The position numbers and the translations under genes are program-made. A stretch of 64,000 nucleotides of DNA, from the NCBI GenBank assembly GCA_037074705.1, contig JAYJMR010000070.1:62001-126000 (forward strand), given 5' to 3'. Source of the stretch: Zhengitettix transpicula. Lineage: Eukaryota > Arthropoda > Insecta > Orthoptera > Tetrigidae. The notes under the pieces are model-generated. The model worked only from the letters and a program-made list of their open reading frames with translations. It searched no databases and was not told the origin of the DNA. How positions within the stretch are numbered: position 1 is the first letter of the stretch; every line of letters starts with the position of its first letter. Positions 24,779-38,908 of this stretch are shown piece after piece.

Positions 24779-26348
24779 GGTGAAATTCCAAACTTGTCGT
24801 CGAAACGTCGAAATATTACGATATATTAATTAATATTAATAGATTAAGATTTTAGAAGTGCAGGTTTGACTAATTTTTATAAAGAACGTATCATTTATTA
24901 TGAAATAAGACTTTGTTATTTGAAGATTCTTGGTTGGTGAAATTCCTAACTTGTCGACGAAACGTCGAAATATTACGATATATTAATTAATATTAATAGA
25001 TTAAGATTTTAGAAGTGCAGGTTTGACTAATTTTTATAAAGAACGTATCATTTATTATGAAATAAGACTTTGTTATTTGAAGATTCTTGGTTGGTGAAAT
25101 TCCAAACTTGTCGTCGAAACGTCGAAATATTGGGATATATTAATTAATATTAATAGATTAAGATTTTAGAAGTGCAGGTTTGAGTAAATTTTATAAAGAA
25201 CGAGTCATTTATTATGAAATAAGACTTTGTTATTTGAAGATTCTTGGTTGGTGAAATTCCAAACTTGTCGTCGAAACGTCGAAATATTACGATATATTAA
25301 TTAATATTAATAGATTAAGATTTTAGAAGTGCAGGTTTGACTAATTTTTATAAAGAACGTATCATTTATTATGAAATAAGACTTTGTTATTTGAAGATTC
25401 TTGGTTGGTGAAATTCCAAACTTGTCGTCGAAACGTCGAAATATTACGATATATTAATTAATATTAATAGATTAAGATTTTAGAAGTGCAGGTTTGACTA
25501 ATTTTTATAAAGAACGTATCATTTATTATGAAATAAGACTTTGTTATTTGAAGATTCTTGGTTGGTGAAATTCCAAACTTGTCGTCGAAACGTCGAAATA
25601 TTACGATATATTAATTAATATTAATAGATTAAGATTTTAGAAGTGCAGGTTGGACTAATTTTTATAAAGAACGTATCATTTATTATGAAATAAGACTTTG
25701 TTATTTGAAGATTCTTGGTTGGTGAAATTCCTAACTTGTCGACGAAACGTCGAAATATTACGATATATTAATTAATATTAATAGATTAAGATTTTAGAAG
25801 TGCAGGTTTGACTAATTTTTATAAAGAACGTATCATTTATTATGAAATAAGACTTTGTTATTTGAAGATTCTTGGTTGGTGAAATTCCAAACTTGTCGTC
25901 GAAACGTCGAAATATTGGGATATATTAATTAATATTAATAGATTAAGATTTTAGAAATGCAGGTTTGAGTAAATTTTATAAAGAACGAGTCATTTATTAT
26001 GAAATAAGACTTTGTTATTTGAAGATTCTTGGTTGGTGAAATTCCAAACTTGTCGTCGAAACGTCGAAATATTACGATATATTAATTAATATTAATAGAT
26101 TAAGATTTTAGAAGTGCAGGTTTGACTAATTTTTATAAAGAACGTATCATTTATTATGAAATAAGACTTTGTTATTTGAAGATTCTTGGTTGGTGAAATT
26201 CCAAACTTGTCGTCGAAACGTTGAAATATTACGATATATTAATTAATATTAATAGATTAAGATTTTAGAAGTGCAGGTTTGACTAATTTTTATAAAGAAC
26301 GTATCATTTATTATGAAATAAGACTTTGTTATTTGAAGATTCTTGGTT
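24779..26348 (+). repeat. Two copies of a five-monomer CCTAAC block
   Basis: Copies at 24779-25563 and 25564-26348. Each runs consensus, CCTAACTTGTCGACG, ATTGGG with GAGTAAA and GAGTC, consensus, consensus. Individual differences: GTTGGAC near 25651, AAATGCAGG near 25955 and CGTTGAAAT near 26219. The block is related to the one at 21.6-23.4 kb but has ATATATT in place of GATTTATT and keeps TTTATAAA. Confidence 0.82.
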
Positions 26349-27133
26349 GGTGAAATTCCAAACTTGTCGTCGAAACGTCGAAATATTACGATATATTAAT
26401 TAATATTAATAGATTAAGATTTTAGAAGTGCAGGTTTGACTAATTTTTATAAAGAACGTATCATTTATTATGAAATAAGACTTTGTTATTTGAAGATTCT
26501 TGGTTGGTGAAATTCCAAACTTGTCGTCGAAACGTCGAAATATTGGGATATATTAATTAATATTAATAGATTAAGATTTTAGAAGTGCAGGTTTGAGTAA
26601 TTTTTATAAAGAACGAATCATTTATTATGAAATAAGACTTTGTTATTTGAAGATTCTTGGTTGGTGAAATTCCAAACTTGTCGTCGAAACGTCGAAATAT
26701 TACGATATATTAATTAATATTAATAGATTAAGATTTTAGAAGTGCAGGTTTGACTAATTTTTGTAAAGAACGTATCATTTATTATGAAATAAGACTTTGT
26801 TATTTGAAGATTCTTGGTTGGTGAAATTCCAAACTTGTCGACGAAACGTCGAAATATTACGATATATTAATTAATATTAATAGATTAAGATTTTAGAAGT
26901 GCAGGTTTGACTAATTTTTATAAAGAACGTATCATTTATTATGAAATAAGACTTTGTTATTTGAAGATTCTTGGTTGGTGAAATTCCAAACTTGTCGTCG
27001 AAACGTCGAAATATTGGGATATATTAATTAATATTAATAGATTAAGATTTTAGAAGTGCAGGTTTGAGTAAAATTTATAAAGAACGAGTCATTTATTATG
27101 AAATAAGACTTTGTTATTTGAAGATTCTTGGTT

Positions 27134-27761
27134 GGTGAAATTCCAAACTTGTCGTCGAAACGTCGAAATATTACGATATATTAATTAATATTAATAGATT
27201 AAGATTTTAGAAGTGCAGGTTTGAGTAATTTTTATAAAGAACGAGTCATTTATTATGAAATAAGACTTTGTTATTTATAGATTCTTGGTTGGTGAAATTC
27301 CAAACTTGTCGTCGAAACGTCGAAATATTACGATATATTAATTAATATTAATAGATTAAGATTTTAGAAGTGCAGGTTTGACTAATTTTTATAAAGAACG
27401 TATCATTTATTATGAAATAAGACTTTGTTATTTGAAGATTCTTGGTTGGTGAAATTCCAAACTTGTCGTCGAAACGTCGAAATATTACGATATATTAATT
27501 AATATTAATAGATTAAGATTTTAGAAGTGCAGGTTTGAGTAATTTTTATAAAGAACGAGTCATTTATTATGAAATAAGACTTTGTTATTTATAGATTCTT
27601 GGTTGGTGAAATTCCAAACTTGTCGTCGAAACGTCGAAATATTACGATATATTAATTAATATTAATAGATTAAGATTTTAGAAGTGCAGGTTTGACTAAT
27701 TTTTATAAAGAACGTATCATTTATTATGAAATAAGACTTTGTTATTTGAAGATTCTTGGTT
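27134..27761 (+). repeat. Two copies of a 314-bp dimer
   Basis: A GAGTAA/GAGTC unit with an ATAGATT end (27134, 27448) alternates with a consensus GACTAA/GTATC unit (27291, 27605). The two 314-bp copies look identical. Confidence 0.82.
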
Positions 27762-30700
27762 GGTGAAATTCCAAACTTGTCGTCGAAACGTCGAAATATT
27801 ACGATATATTAATTAATATTAATAGATTAAGATTTTAGAAGTGCAGGTTTGAGTAATTTTTATAAAGAACGAATCATTTATTATGAAATAAGACTTTGTT
27901 ATTTGAAGATTCTTGGTTGGTGAAATTCCAAACTTGTCGTCGAAACGTCGAAATATTACGATATATTAATTAATATTAATAGATTAAGATTTTAGAAGTG
28001 CAGGTTTGACTAATTTTTATAAAGAACGTATCATTTATTATGAAATAAGACTTTGTTATTTGAAGATTCTTGGTTGGTGAAATTCCAAACTTGTCGTCGA
28101 AACGTCGAAATATTACGATATATTAATTAATATTAATAGATTAAGATTTTAGAAGTGCAGGTTTGACTAATTTTTATAAAGAACGAGTCATTTATTATGA
28201 AATAAGACTTTGTTATTTGAAGATTCTTGGTTGGTGAAATTCCAAACTTGTCGTCGAAACGTCGAAATATTACGATATATTAATTAATATTAATAGATTA
28301 AGATTTTAGAAGTGCAGGTTTGAGTAATTTTTATAAAGAACGAGTCATTTATTATGAAATAAGACTTTGTTATTTGAAGATTCTTGGTTGGTGAAATTCC
28401 AAACTTGTCGTCGAAACGTCGAAATATTACGATATATTAATTAATATTAATAGATTAAGATTTTAGAAGTGCAGGTTTGAGTAATTTTTATAAAGAACGA
28501 ATCATTTATTATGAAATAAGACTTTGTTATTTGAAGATTCTTGGTTGGTGAAATCACAAACTTGTCGTCGAAACGTCGAAATATTACGATATATTAATTA
28601 ATATTAATAGATTAAGATTTTAGAAGTGCAGGTTTGACTAATATTTATAAAGAACGAGTCATTTATTATGAAATAAGACTTTGTTATTTGAAGATTCTTG
28701 GTTGGTGAAATTCCAAACTTGTCGTCGAAACGTCGAAATATTACCATATATTAATTAAAATTAATAGATTAAGATTTTAGAAGTGCAGGTTTGACTAATT
28801 TTTATAAAGAACGTATCATTTATTATGAAATAAGACTTTGTTATTTGAAGATTCTTGGTTGGTGAAATTCCAAACTTGTCGTCGAAACGTTGAAATATTA
28901 CGATATATTAATTAATATTAATAGATTAAGATTTTAGAAGAGCAGGTTTGACTAATTTTTATAAAGAACGTATCATTTATTATGAAATAAGACTTTGTTA
29001 TTTGAAGATTCTTGGTTAGTGAAATTCCAAACTTGTCGTCGAAACGTCGAAATATTGGGATATATTAATTAATATTAATAGATTAAGATTTTAGAAGTGC
29101 AGGTTTGAGTAATTTTTATAAAGAACGAATCATTTATTATGAAATAAGACTTTGTTATTTGAAGATTCTTGGTTGGTGAAATTCCAAAGTTGTCGTCGAA
29201 ACGTCGAAATATTACGATATATTAATTAATATTAATAGATTAAAATTTTAGAAGTGCAGGTTTGACTAATTTTTATAAAGAACGTATCATTTATTATGAA
29301 ATAAGACTTTGTTATTTTTAGATTCTTGGTTGGTGAAATTCCAAACTTGTCGTCGAAACGTCGAAATATTACGATATATTAATTAATATTAATAGATTAA
29401 GATTTTAGAAGTGCAGGTTTGACTAATTTTTATAAAGAACGTATCATTTATTATGAAATAAGACTTTGTTATTTGAAGATTCTTGGTTGGTGAAATTGCA
29501 AACTTGTCGTCGAAACGTCGAAATATTACGATATATTAATTAATATTAATAGATTAAGATTTTAGAAGTGCAGGTTTGACTAAATTTTATAAAGAACGTA
29601 TCATTTATTATGAAATAAGACTTTATTATTTGAAGATTCTTGGTTGGTGAAATTCCAAACTTGTCGTCGAAACGTCGAAATATTACGATATATTAATTAA
29701 TATTAATAGATTAAGATTTTAGAAGTGCAGGTTTGACTAATTTTTATAAAGAACGTATCATTTATTATGAAATAAGACTTTGTTATTTGAAGATTCTTGG
29801 TTAGTGAAATTCCAAACTTGTCGTCGAAACGTCGAAATATTGGGATATATTAATTAATATTAATAGATTAAGATTTTAGAAGTGCAGGTTTGAGTAATTT
29901 TTATAAAGAACGAGTCATTTATTATGAAATAAGACTTTGTTATTTGAAGATTCTTGGTTGGTGAAATTCCAAACTAGTCATCGAAACGTCGAAATATTAC
30001 GATATATTAATAAATATTAATAGATTAAGATTTTAGAAGTGCAGGTTTGACTAATTTTTATAAAGAACGTATCATTTATTATGAAATAAGACTTTGTTAT
30101 TTGAAGATTCTTGGTTGGTGAAATTCCAAACTTGTCGTCGAAACGTCGAAATATTGGGATATATTAATTAATATTAATAGATTAAGATTTTAGAAGTGCT
30201 GGTTTGAGTAATTTTTATAAAGAACGAGTCATTTATTATGAAATAAGACTTTGTTATTTCTAGTTTCTTGGTTGGTGAAATTCCAAACTTGTCGTCGAAA
30301 CGTCGAAATATTACGATATAATAATTAATATTAATAGATTAAGATTTTAGAAGCGCAGGTTTGACTAATTTTTATAAAGAACGAGTCATTTATTATGAAA
30401 TAAGACTTTGTTATTTGAAGATTCTTGGTTGGTGAAATTCCAAACTTGTCATCGAAACGTCGAAATATTACGATATATTAATAAATATTAATAGATTAAG
30501 ATTTTAGAAGTGCAGGTTTGACTAATTTTTATAAAGAACGTATCATTTATTATGAAATAAGACTTTGTTATTTGAAGATTCTTGGTTGGTGAAATTGCAA
30601 ACTTGTCGTCGAAACGTCGAAATATTACGATATATTAATTAATATTAATAGATTAAGATTTTAGAAGTGCAGGTTTGACTAATTTTTATAAAGAACGTAT

Positions 30701-32000
30701 CATTTATTATGAAATAAGACTTTATTATTTGAAGATTCTTGGTTGGTGAAATTCCAAACTTGTCGTCGAAACGTCGAAATATTACGATATATTAATTAAT
30801 ATTAATAGATTAAGATTTTAGAAGTGCAGGTTTGACTAATTTTTATAAAGAACGTATCATTTATTATGAAATAAGACTTTGTTATTTGAAGATTCTTGGT
30901 TGGTGAAATTCCAAACTTGTCGTCGAAACGTCGAAATATTACGATATATTAATTAATATTAATAGATTAAGATTTTAGAAGTGCAGGTTTGAGTAATTTT
31001 TATAAAGAACGAATCATTTATTATGAAATAAGACTTTGTTATTTGAAGATTCTTGGTTGGTGAAATTCCAAACTTGTCGTCGAAACGTCGAAATATTACG
31101 ATATATTAATTAATATTAATAGATTAAGATTTTAGAAGTGCAGGTTTGAGTAATTTTTATAAAGAACGAGTCATTTATTATGAAATAAGACTTTGTTATT
31201 TGAAGATTCTTGGTTGGTGAAATTCCAAACTTGTCGTCGAAACGTCGAAATATTACGATATATTAATTAATATTAATAGATTAAGATTTTAGAAGTGCAG
31301 GTTTGACTAATTGTTATAAAGAACGAGTCATTTATTATGAAATAAGACTTTGTTATTTGAAGATTCTTGGTTGGTGAAATTCCAAACTTGTCGTCGAAAC
31401 GTCGAAATATTACGATATATTAATTAATATTAATAGATTAAGATTTTAGAAGTGCAGGTTTGACTAATTGTTATAAAGAACGAGGCATTTATTATGAAAT
31501 AAGACTTTGTTATTTGAAGATTCTTGGTTGGTGAAATTCCAAACTTGTCGTCGAAACGTCGAAATATTACGATATATTAATTAAAATTAATAGATTAAGA
31601 TTTTAGAAGTGCTGGTTTTAGTAATTTTTATAAAGAACGAGTCATTTATTATGAAATAAGACTTTGTTATTTCTAGTTTCTTGGTTGGTGAAATTCCAAA
31701 CTTGTCGTCGAAACGTCGAAATATTACGATATAATAATTAATATTAATAGATTAAGATTTTAGAAGCGCAGGTTTGACTAATTTTTATAAAGAACGAGTC
31801 ATTTATTATGAAATAAGACTTTGTTATTTAAAGATTCTTGGTTGGTGAAATTCCAAACTTGTCGTCGAAACGTCGAAATATTACGATATATTAATTAATA
31901 TTAATAGATTAAGATTTTAGAAGTGCAGGTTTGACTAATATTTATAAAGAACGAGTCATTTATTATGAAATAAGACTTTGTTATTTGAAGATTCTTGGTT

Positions 32001-32785
32001 GGTGAAATTCCAAACTTGTCGTCGAAACGTCGAAATATTACGATGTATTAATTAATATTAATAGATTAAGATTTTAGAAGTGCTGGTTTGAGTAATTTTT
32101 ATAAAGAACGAGTCATTTATTATGAAATAAGACTTAGTTATTTCTAGTTTCTTGGTTGGTGAAATTCCAAACTTGTCGTCGAAACGTCGAAATATTACGA
32201 TATAATAATTAATATTAATAGATTAAGATTTTAGAAGTGCAGGTTTGACTAATTTTTATAAAGAACGTATCATTTATTATGAAATAAGTCTTTGTTATTT
32301 GAAGATTCTTGGTTGGTGAAATTCCAAACTTGTCATCGAAACGTCGAAATATTACGATATATTAATTAAAATTAATAGATTAAGATTTTAGAAGTGCAGG
32401 TTTGACTAATTTTTATAAAGAACGTATCATTTATTATGAAATAAGACTTTGTTATTTGAAGATTCTTGGTTGGTGAAATTCCAAACTTGTCATCGAAACG
32501 TCGAAATATTACGATAAATTAATTAATATTAATAGATTAAGATTTAAGAAGTGCTGGTTTGAGTAATTTTTATAAAGAACGAGTCATTTATTATGAAATA
32601 AGACTTTGTTATTTGAAGATTCTTGGTTGGTGAAATTCCAAACTTGTCGTCGAAACGTCGAAATATTACGATGTATTAATTAATATTAATAGATTAAGAT
32701 TTTAGAAGTGCAGGTTTGACTAATTTTTATAAAGAACGTATCATTTATTATGAAATAAGTCTTTGTTATTTGAAGATTCTTGGTT
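32001..32785 (+). repeat. Five-monomer block, copy 1 (785 bp)
   Basis: Ordered markers: GCTGG with ACTTAGTTA and a CTAGTTTC end; ATAATAATT with AAGTCTTTG; GTCATCG with AAAATTAAT; GTCATCG with ACGATAAATT and GCTGG; ACGATGTATT with AAGTCTTTG. The same series recurs 3140 bp (20 monomers) downstream. Confidence 0.85.
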
Positions 32786-33727
32786 GGTGAAATTCCAAAC
32801 TTGTCATCGAAACGTCGAAATATTACGATATATTAATTAAAATTAATAGATTAAGATTTTAGAAGTGCAGGTTTGACTAATTTTTATAAAGAACGTATCA
32901 TTTATTATGAAATAAGTCTTTGTTATTTGAAGATTCTTGGTTGGTGAAATTCCAAACTTGTCGTCGAAACGTCGAAATATTACGATATATTAATTAAAAT
33001 TAATAGATTAAGATTTTAGAAGTGCAGGTTTGACTAATTTTTATAAAGAACGAGTCATTTATTATGAAATAAGACTTTTTTATTTGAAGATTCTTGGTTG
33101 GTGAAATTCCAAACTTGTCGTCGAAACGCCGAAATATTACGATATATTAATTAAAATTAATAGATTAAGATTTTAGAAGTGCTGGTTTGAGTAATTTTTA
33201 TAAAGAACGAGTCATTTATTATGAAATAAGACTTTGTTATTTCTAGTTTCTTGGTTGGTGAAATTCCAAACTTGTCGTCGAAACGTCGAAATATTACGAT
33301 ATTATAATTAATATTAATAGATTAAGATTTTAGAAGCGCAAGTTTGACTAATTTTTATAAAGAACGAGTCATTTATTATGAAATAAGACTTTGTTATTTG
33401 AAGATTCTTGGTTGGTGAAATTCCAAACTTGTCGTCGAAACGTCGAAATATTACGATATATTAATTAATATTAATAGATTAAGATTTTAGAAGTGCAGGT
33501 TTGACTAATTTTTATAAAGAACGTATCATTTATTATGAAATAAGACTTTGTTATTTGAAGATTCTTGGTTGGTGAAATTCCAAACTTGTCGTCGAAACGT
33601 CGAAATATTACGATATATTAATTAATATTAATAGATTAAGATTTTAGAAGTGCAGGTTTGACTAATTTTTATAAAGAACGTATCATTTATTATGAAATAA
33701 GACTTTGTTATTTGAAGATTCTTGGTT

Positions 33728-34669
33728 GGTGAAATTCCAAACTTGTCGACGAAACGTCGAAATATTACGATATATTAATTAATATTAATAGATTAAAATT
33801 TTAGAAGTGCAGGTTTGACTAATTTTTATAAAGAACGTATCATTTATTATGAAATAAGACTTTGTTATTTGAAGATTCTTGGTTGGTGAAATTCCAAACT
33901 TGTCGTCGAAACGTCGAAATATTACGATATATTAATTAATATTAATAGATTAAGATTTTAGAAGTGCAGGTTTGAGTAAATTTTATAAAGAACGAGTCAT
34001 TTATTATGAAATAAGACTTTGTTATTTGAAGATTCTTGGTTGGTGAAATTCCAAACTTGTCGTCGAAACGTCGAAATATTACGATATATTAATTAATATT
34101 AATAGATTAAGATTTTAGAAGTGCAGGTTTGAGTAAATTTTATAAAGAACGAGTCATTTATTATGAAATAAGACTTTGTTATTTGAAGATTCTTGGTTGG
34201 TGAAATTTCAAACTTGTCGTCGAAACGTCGAAATATTACGATATATTAATTAATATTAATAGATTAAGATTTTAGAAGTGCAGGTTTGAGTAATTTTTAT
34301 AAAGAACGAGTCATTTATTATGAAATAAGACTCTGTTATTTTTAGATTCTTGGTTGGTGAAATTCCAAACTTGTCGTCGAAACGTCGAAATATTACGATA
34401 TATTAATTAATATTAATAGATTAAGATTTTAGAAGTGCAGGTTTGACTAATTTTTATAAAGAACGTATCAATTATTATGAAATAAGACTTTGTTATTTGA
34501 AGATTCTTGGTTGGTGAAATTCCAAACTTGTCGTCGAAACGTCAAAATATTGGGATATATTAATTAATATTAATAGATTAAGATTTTAGAAGTGCAGGTT
34601 TGAGTAAATTTTATAAAGAACGAGTCATTTATTTTGAAATAAGACTTTGTTATTTTTAGATTCTTGGTT
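33728..34669 (+). repeat. Six-monomer block, copy 1 (942 bp)
   Basis: Ordered markers: GTCGACG with ATTAAAATTTT; two GAGTAAA/GAGTC units; GAGTAA with a TTTTTAGATT end; GACTAA with GTATCAATT; CGTCAAAATATTGGG with GAGTAAA and ATTTATTTTG. Further copies start at 35926 and 37181. Confidence 0.86.
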
Positions 34670-35140
34670 GGTGAAATTCCAAACTTGTCGTCGAAACGTC
34701 GAAATATTACGATTTATTAATTAATATTAATAGATTAAGATTTTAGAAGTGCAGGTTTGAGTAAATTTTATAAAGAACGAGTCATTTATTATGAAATAAG
34801 ACTTTGTTATTTGAAGATTCTTGGTTGGTGAAATTCCAAACTTGTCATCGAAACGTCGAAATATTACGATATATTAATAAATATTAATAGATTAAGATTT
34901 TAGAAGTGCAGGTTTGACTAATTTTTATAAAGAACGTATCATTTATTATGAAATAAGACTTTGTTATTTGAAGATTCTTGGTTGGTGAAATTGCAAACTT
35001 GTCGTCGAAACGTCGAAATATTACGATATATTAATTAATATTAATAGATTAAGATTTTAGAAGTGCAGGTTTGACTAATTTTTATAAAGAACGTATCATT
35101 TATTATGAAATAAGACTTTATTATTTTAAGATTCTTGGTT

Positions 35141-35925
35141 GGTGAAATTCCAAACTTGTCGTCGAAACGTCGAAATATTACGATATATTAATTAATATTA
35201 ATAGATTAAGATTTTAGAAGTGCTGGTTTGAGTAATTTTTATAAAGAACGAGTCATTTATTATGAAATAAGACTTAGTTATCTCTAGTTTCTTGGTTGGT
35301 GAAATTCCAAACTTGTCGTCGAAACGTCGAAATATTACGATATAATAATTAATATTAATAGATTAAGATTTTAGAAGTGCAGGTTTGACTAATTTTTATA
35401 AAGAACGTATCATTTATTATGAAATAAGTCTTTGTTATTTGAAGATTCTTGGTTGGTGAAATTCCAAACTTGTCATCGAAACGTCAAAATATTACGATAT
35501 ATTAATTAAAATTAATAGATTAAGATTTTAGAAGTGCAGGTTTGACTAATTTTTATAAAGAACGTATCATTTATTATGAAATAAGACTTTGTTATTTGAA
35601 GATTCTTGGTTGGTGAAATTCCAAACTTGTCATCGAAACGTCGAAATATTACGATAAATTAATTAATATTAATAGATTAAGATTTTAGAAGTGCTGGTTT
35701 GAGTAATTTTTATAAAGAACGAGTCATTTATTATGAAATAAGACTTTGTTATTTGAAGATTCTTGGTTGGTGAAATTCCAAACTTGTCGTCGAAACGTCG
35801 AAATATTACGATGTATTAATTAATATTAATAGATTAAGATTTTAGAAGTGCAGGTTTGACTAATTTTTATAAAGAACGTATCATTTATTATGAAATAAGT
35901 CTTTGTTATTTGAAGATTCTTGGTT
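35141..35925 (+). repeat. Five-monomer block, copy 2 (785 bp)
   Basis: Matches 32001-32785 at an offset of 3140 bp, including the rare ACTTAGTTA, ACGATAAATT and ACGATGTATT. Differences include TATCTCTAG near 35279, CGTCAAAAT near 35484 and the absence of GATGTATT in the first unit. Confidence 0.85.
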
Positions 35926-36866
35926 GGTGAAATTCCAAACTTGTCATCGAAACGTCGAAATATTACGATATATTAATTAATATTAATAGATTAAAATTTT
36001 AGAAGTGCAGGTTTGACTAATTTTTATAAAGAACGTATTATTTATTATGAATAAGACTTTGTTATTTGAAGATTCTTGGTTGGTGAAATTCCAAACTTGT
36101 CGTCGAAACGTCGAAATATTACGATATATTAATTAATATTAATAGATTAAGATTTTAGAAGTGCAGGTTTGAGTAAATTTTATAAAGAACGAGTCATTTA
36201 TTATGAAATAAGACTTTGTTATTTAAAGATTCTTGGTTGGTGAAATTCCAAACTTGTCGTCGAAACGTCGAAATATTACGATATATTAATTAATATTAAT
36301 AGATTAAGATTTTAGAAGTGCAGGTTTGAGTAAATTTTATAAAGAACGAGTCATTTATTATGAAATAAGACTTTGTTATTTGAAGATTCTTGGTTGGTGA
36401 AATTCCAAACTTGTCGTCGAAACGTCGAAATATTACGATATATTAATTAATATTAATAGATTAAGATTTTAGAAGTGCAGGTTTGAGTAATTTTTATAAA
36501 GAACGAGTCATTTATTATGAAATAAGACTTTGTTATTTTTAGATTCTTGGTTGGTGAAATTCCAAACTTGTCGTCGAAACGTCGAAATATTACGATATAT
36601 TAATTAATATTAATAGATTAAGATTTTAGAAGTGCAGGTTTGACTAAGTTTTATAAAGAACGTATCAATTATTATGAAATAAGACTTTGTTATTTGAAGA
36701 TTCTTGGTTGGTGAAATTCCAAACTTGTCGTCGAAACGTCAAAATATTGGGATATATTAATTAATATTAATAGATTAAGATTTTAGAAGTGCAGGTTTGA
36801 GTAAATTTTATAAAGAACGAGTCATTTATTTTGAAATAAGACTTTGTTATTTTTAGATTCTTGGTT
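35926..36866 (+). repeat. Six-monomer block, copy 2 (941 bp)
   Basis: Same order as 33728-34669. The first unit has CATCG instead of GTCGACG, GTATTATT, and a one-base deletion (ATGAATAAG near 36,050). GACTAAGTTTT appears near 36,647. Two extra CGTCAAAATATTGGG units follow (36867, 37024), a local amplification of that type. Confidence 0.84.
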
Positions 36867-37180
36867 GGTGAAATTCCAAACTTGTCGTCGAAACGTCAAA
36901 ATATTGGGATATATTAATTAATATTAATAGATTAAGATTTTAGAAGTGCAGGTTTGAGTAAATTTTATAAAGAACGTATCAATTATTATGAAATAAGACT
37001 TTGTTATTTGAAGATTCTTGGTTGGTGAAATTCCAAACTTGTCGTCGAAACGTCAAAATATTGGGATATATTAATTAATATTAATAGATTAAGATTTTAG
37101 AAGTGCAGGTTTGAGTAATTTTTATAAAGAACGAGTCATTTATTATGAAATAAGACTTTGTTATTTGAAGATTCTTGGTT

Positions 37181-38122
37181 GGTGAAATTCCAAACTTGTC
37201 GACGAAACGTCGAAATATTACGATATATTTATTAATATTAATAGATTAAAATTTTAGAAGTGCAGGTTTGACTAATTTTTATAAAGAACGTATCATTTAT
37301 TATGAAATAAGACTTTGTTATTTGAAGATTCTTGGTTGGTGAAATTCCAAACTTGTCGTCGAAACGTCGAAATATTACGATATATTAATTAATATTAATA
37401 GATTAAGATTTTAGAAGTGCAGGTTTGAGTAAATTTTATAAAGAACGAGTCATTTATTATGAAATAAGACTTTGTTATTTGAAGATTCTTGGTTGGTGAA
37501 ATTCCAAACTTGTCGTCGAAACGTCGAAATATTACGATATATTAATTAATATTAATAGATTAAGATTTTAGAAGTGCAGGTTTGAGTAAATTTTATAAAG
37601 AACGAGTCATTTATTATGAAATAAGACTTTGTTATTTGAAGATTCTTGGTTGGTGAAATTCCAAACTTGTCGTCGAAACGTCGAAATATTACGATATATT
37701 AATTAATATTAATAGATTAAGATTTTAGAAGTGCAGGTTTGAGTAATTTTTATAAAGAACGAGTCATTTATTATGAAATAAGACTTTGTTATTTTTAGAT
37801 TCTTGGTTGGTGAAATTCCAAACTTGTCGTCGAAACGTCGAAATATTACGATATATTAATTAATATTAATAGATTAAGATTTTAGAAGTGCAGGTTTGAC
37901 TAATTTTTATAAAGAACGTATCAATTATTATGAAATAAGACTTTGTTATTTGAAGATTCTTGGTTGGTGAAATTCCAAACTTGTCGTCGAAACGTCAAAA
38001 TATTGGGATATATTAATTAATATTAATAGATTAAGATTTTAGAAGTGCAGGTTTGAGTAAATTTTATAAAGAACGAGTCATTTATTTTTAAATAAGACTT
38101 TGTTATTTTTAGATTCTTGGTT
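37181..38122 (+). repeat. Six-monomer block, copy 3 (942 bp)
   Basis: Same order as 33728-34669 and keeps GTCGACG with ATTAAAATTTT in the first unit. The last unit has ATTTATTTTTAAAT. It is followed by an ATAATAATT/GCGC unit at 38123. Shorter versions of the internal series recur near 38,437-38,908 and 43,150-43,770. Confidence 0.84.
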
Positions 38123-38908
38123 GGTGAAATTCCAAACTTGTCGTCGAAACGTCGAAATATTACGATATAATAATTAATATTAATAGATTAAGATTTTAGA
38201 AGCGCAGGTTTGACTAATTTTTATAAAGAACGAGTCATTTATTATGAAATAAGACTTTGTTATTTGAAGATTCTTGGTTGGTGAAATTCCAAACTTGTCG
38301 TCGAAACGTCGAAATATTGGGATATATTAATTAATATTAATAGATTAAGATTTTAGAAGTGCAGGTTTGAGTAATTTTTATAAAGAACGAATCATTTATT
38401 ATGAAATAAGACTTTGTTATTTGAAGATTCTTGGTTGGTGAAATTCCAAACTTGTCGTCGAAACGTCGAAATATTACGATATATTAATTAATATTAATAG
38501 ATTAAGATTTTAGAAGTGCAGGTTTGAGTAAATTTTATAAAGAACGAGTCATTTATTATGAAATAAGACTTTGTTATTTGAAGATTCTTGGTTGGTGAAA
38601 TTCCAAACTTGTCGTCGAAACGTCGAAATATTACGATATATTAATTAATATTAATAGATTAAGATTTTAGAAGTGCAGGTTTGAGTAATTTTTATAAAGA
38701 ACGAGTAATTTATTATGAAATAAGACTTTGTTATTTTTAGATTCTTGGTTGGTGAAATTCCAAACTTGTCGTCGAAACGTCGAAATATTACGATATATTA
38801 ATTAATATTAATAGATTAAGATTTTAGAAGTGCAGGTTTGACTAATTTTTTATAAAGAACGTATCAATTATTATGAAATAAGACTTTGTTATTTGAAGAT
38901 TCTTGGTT

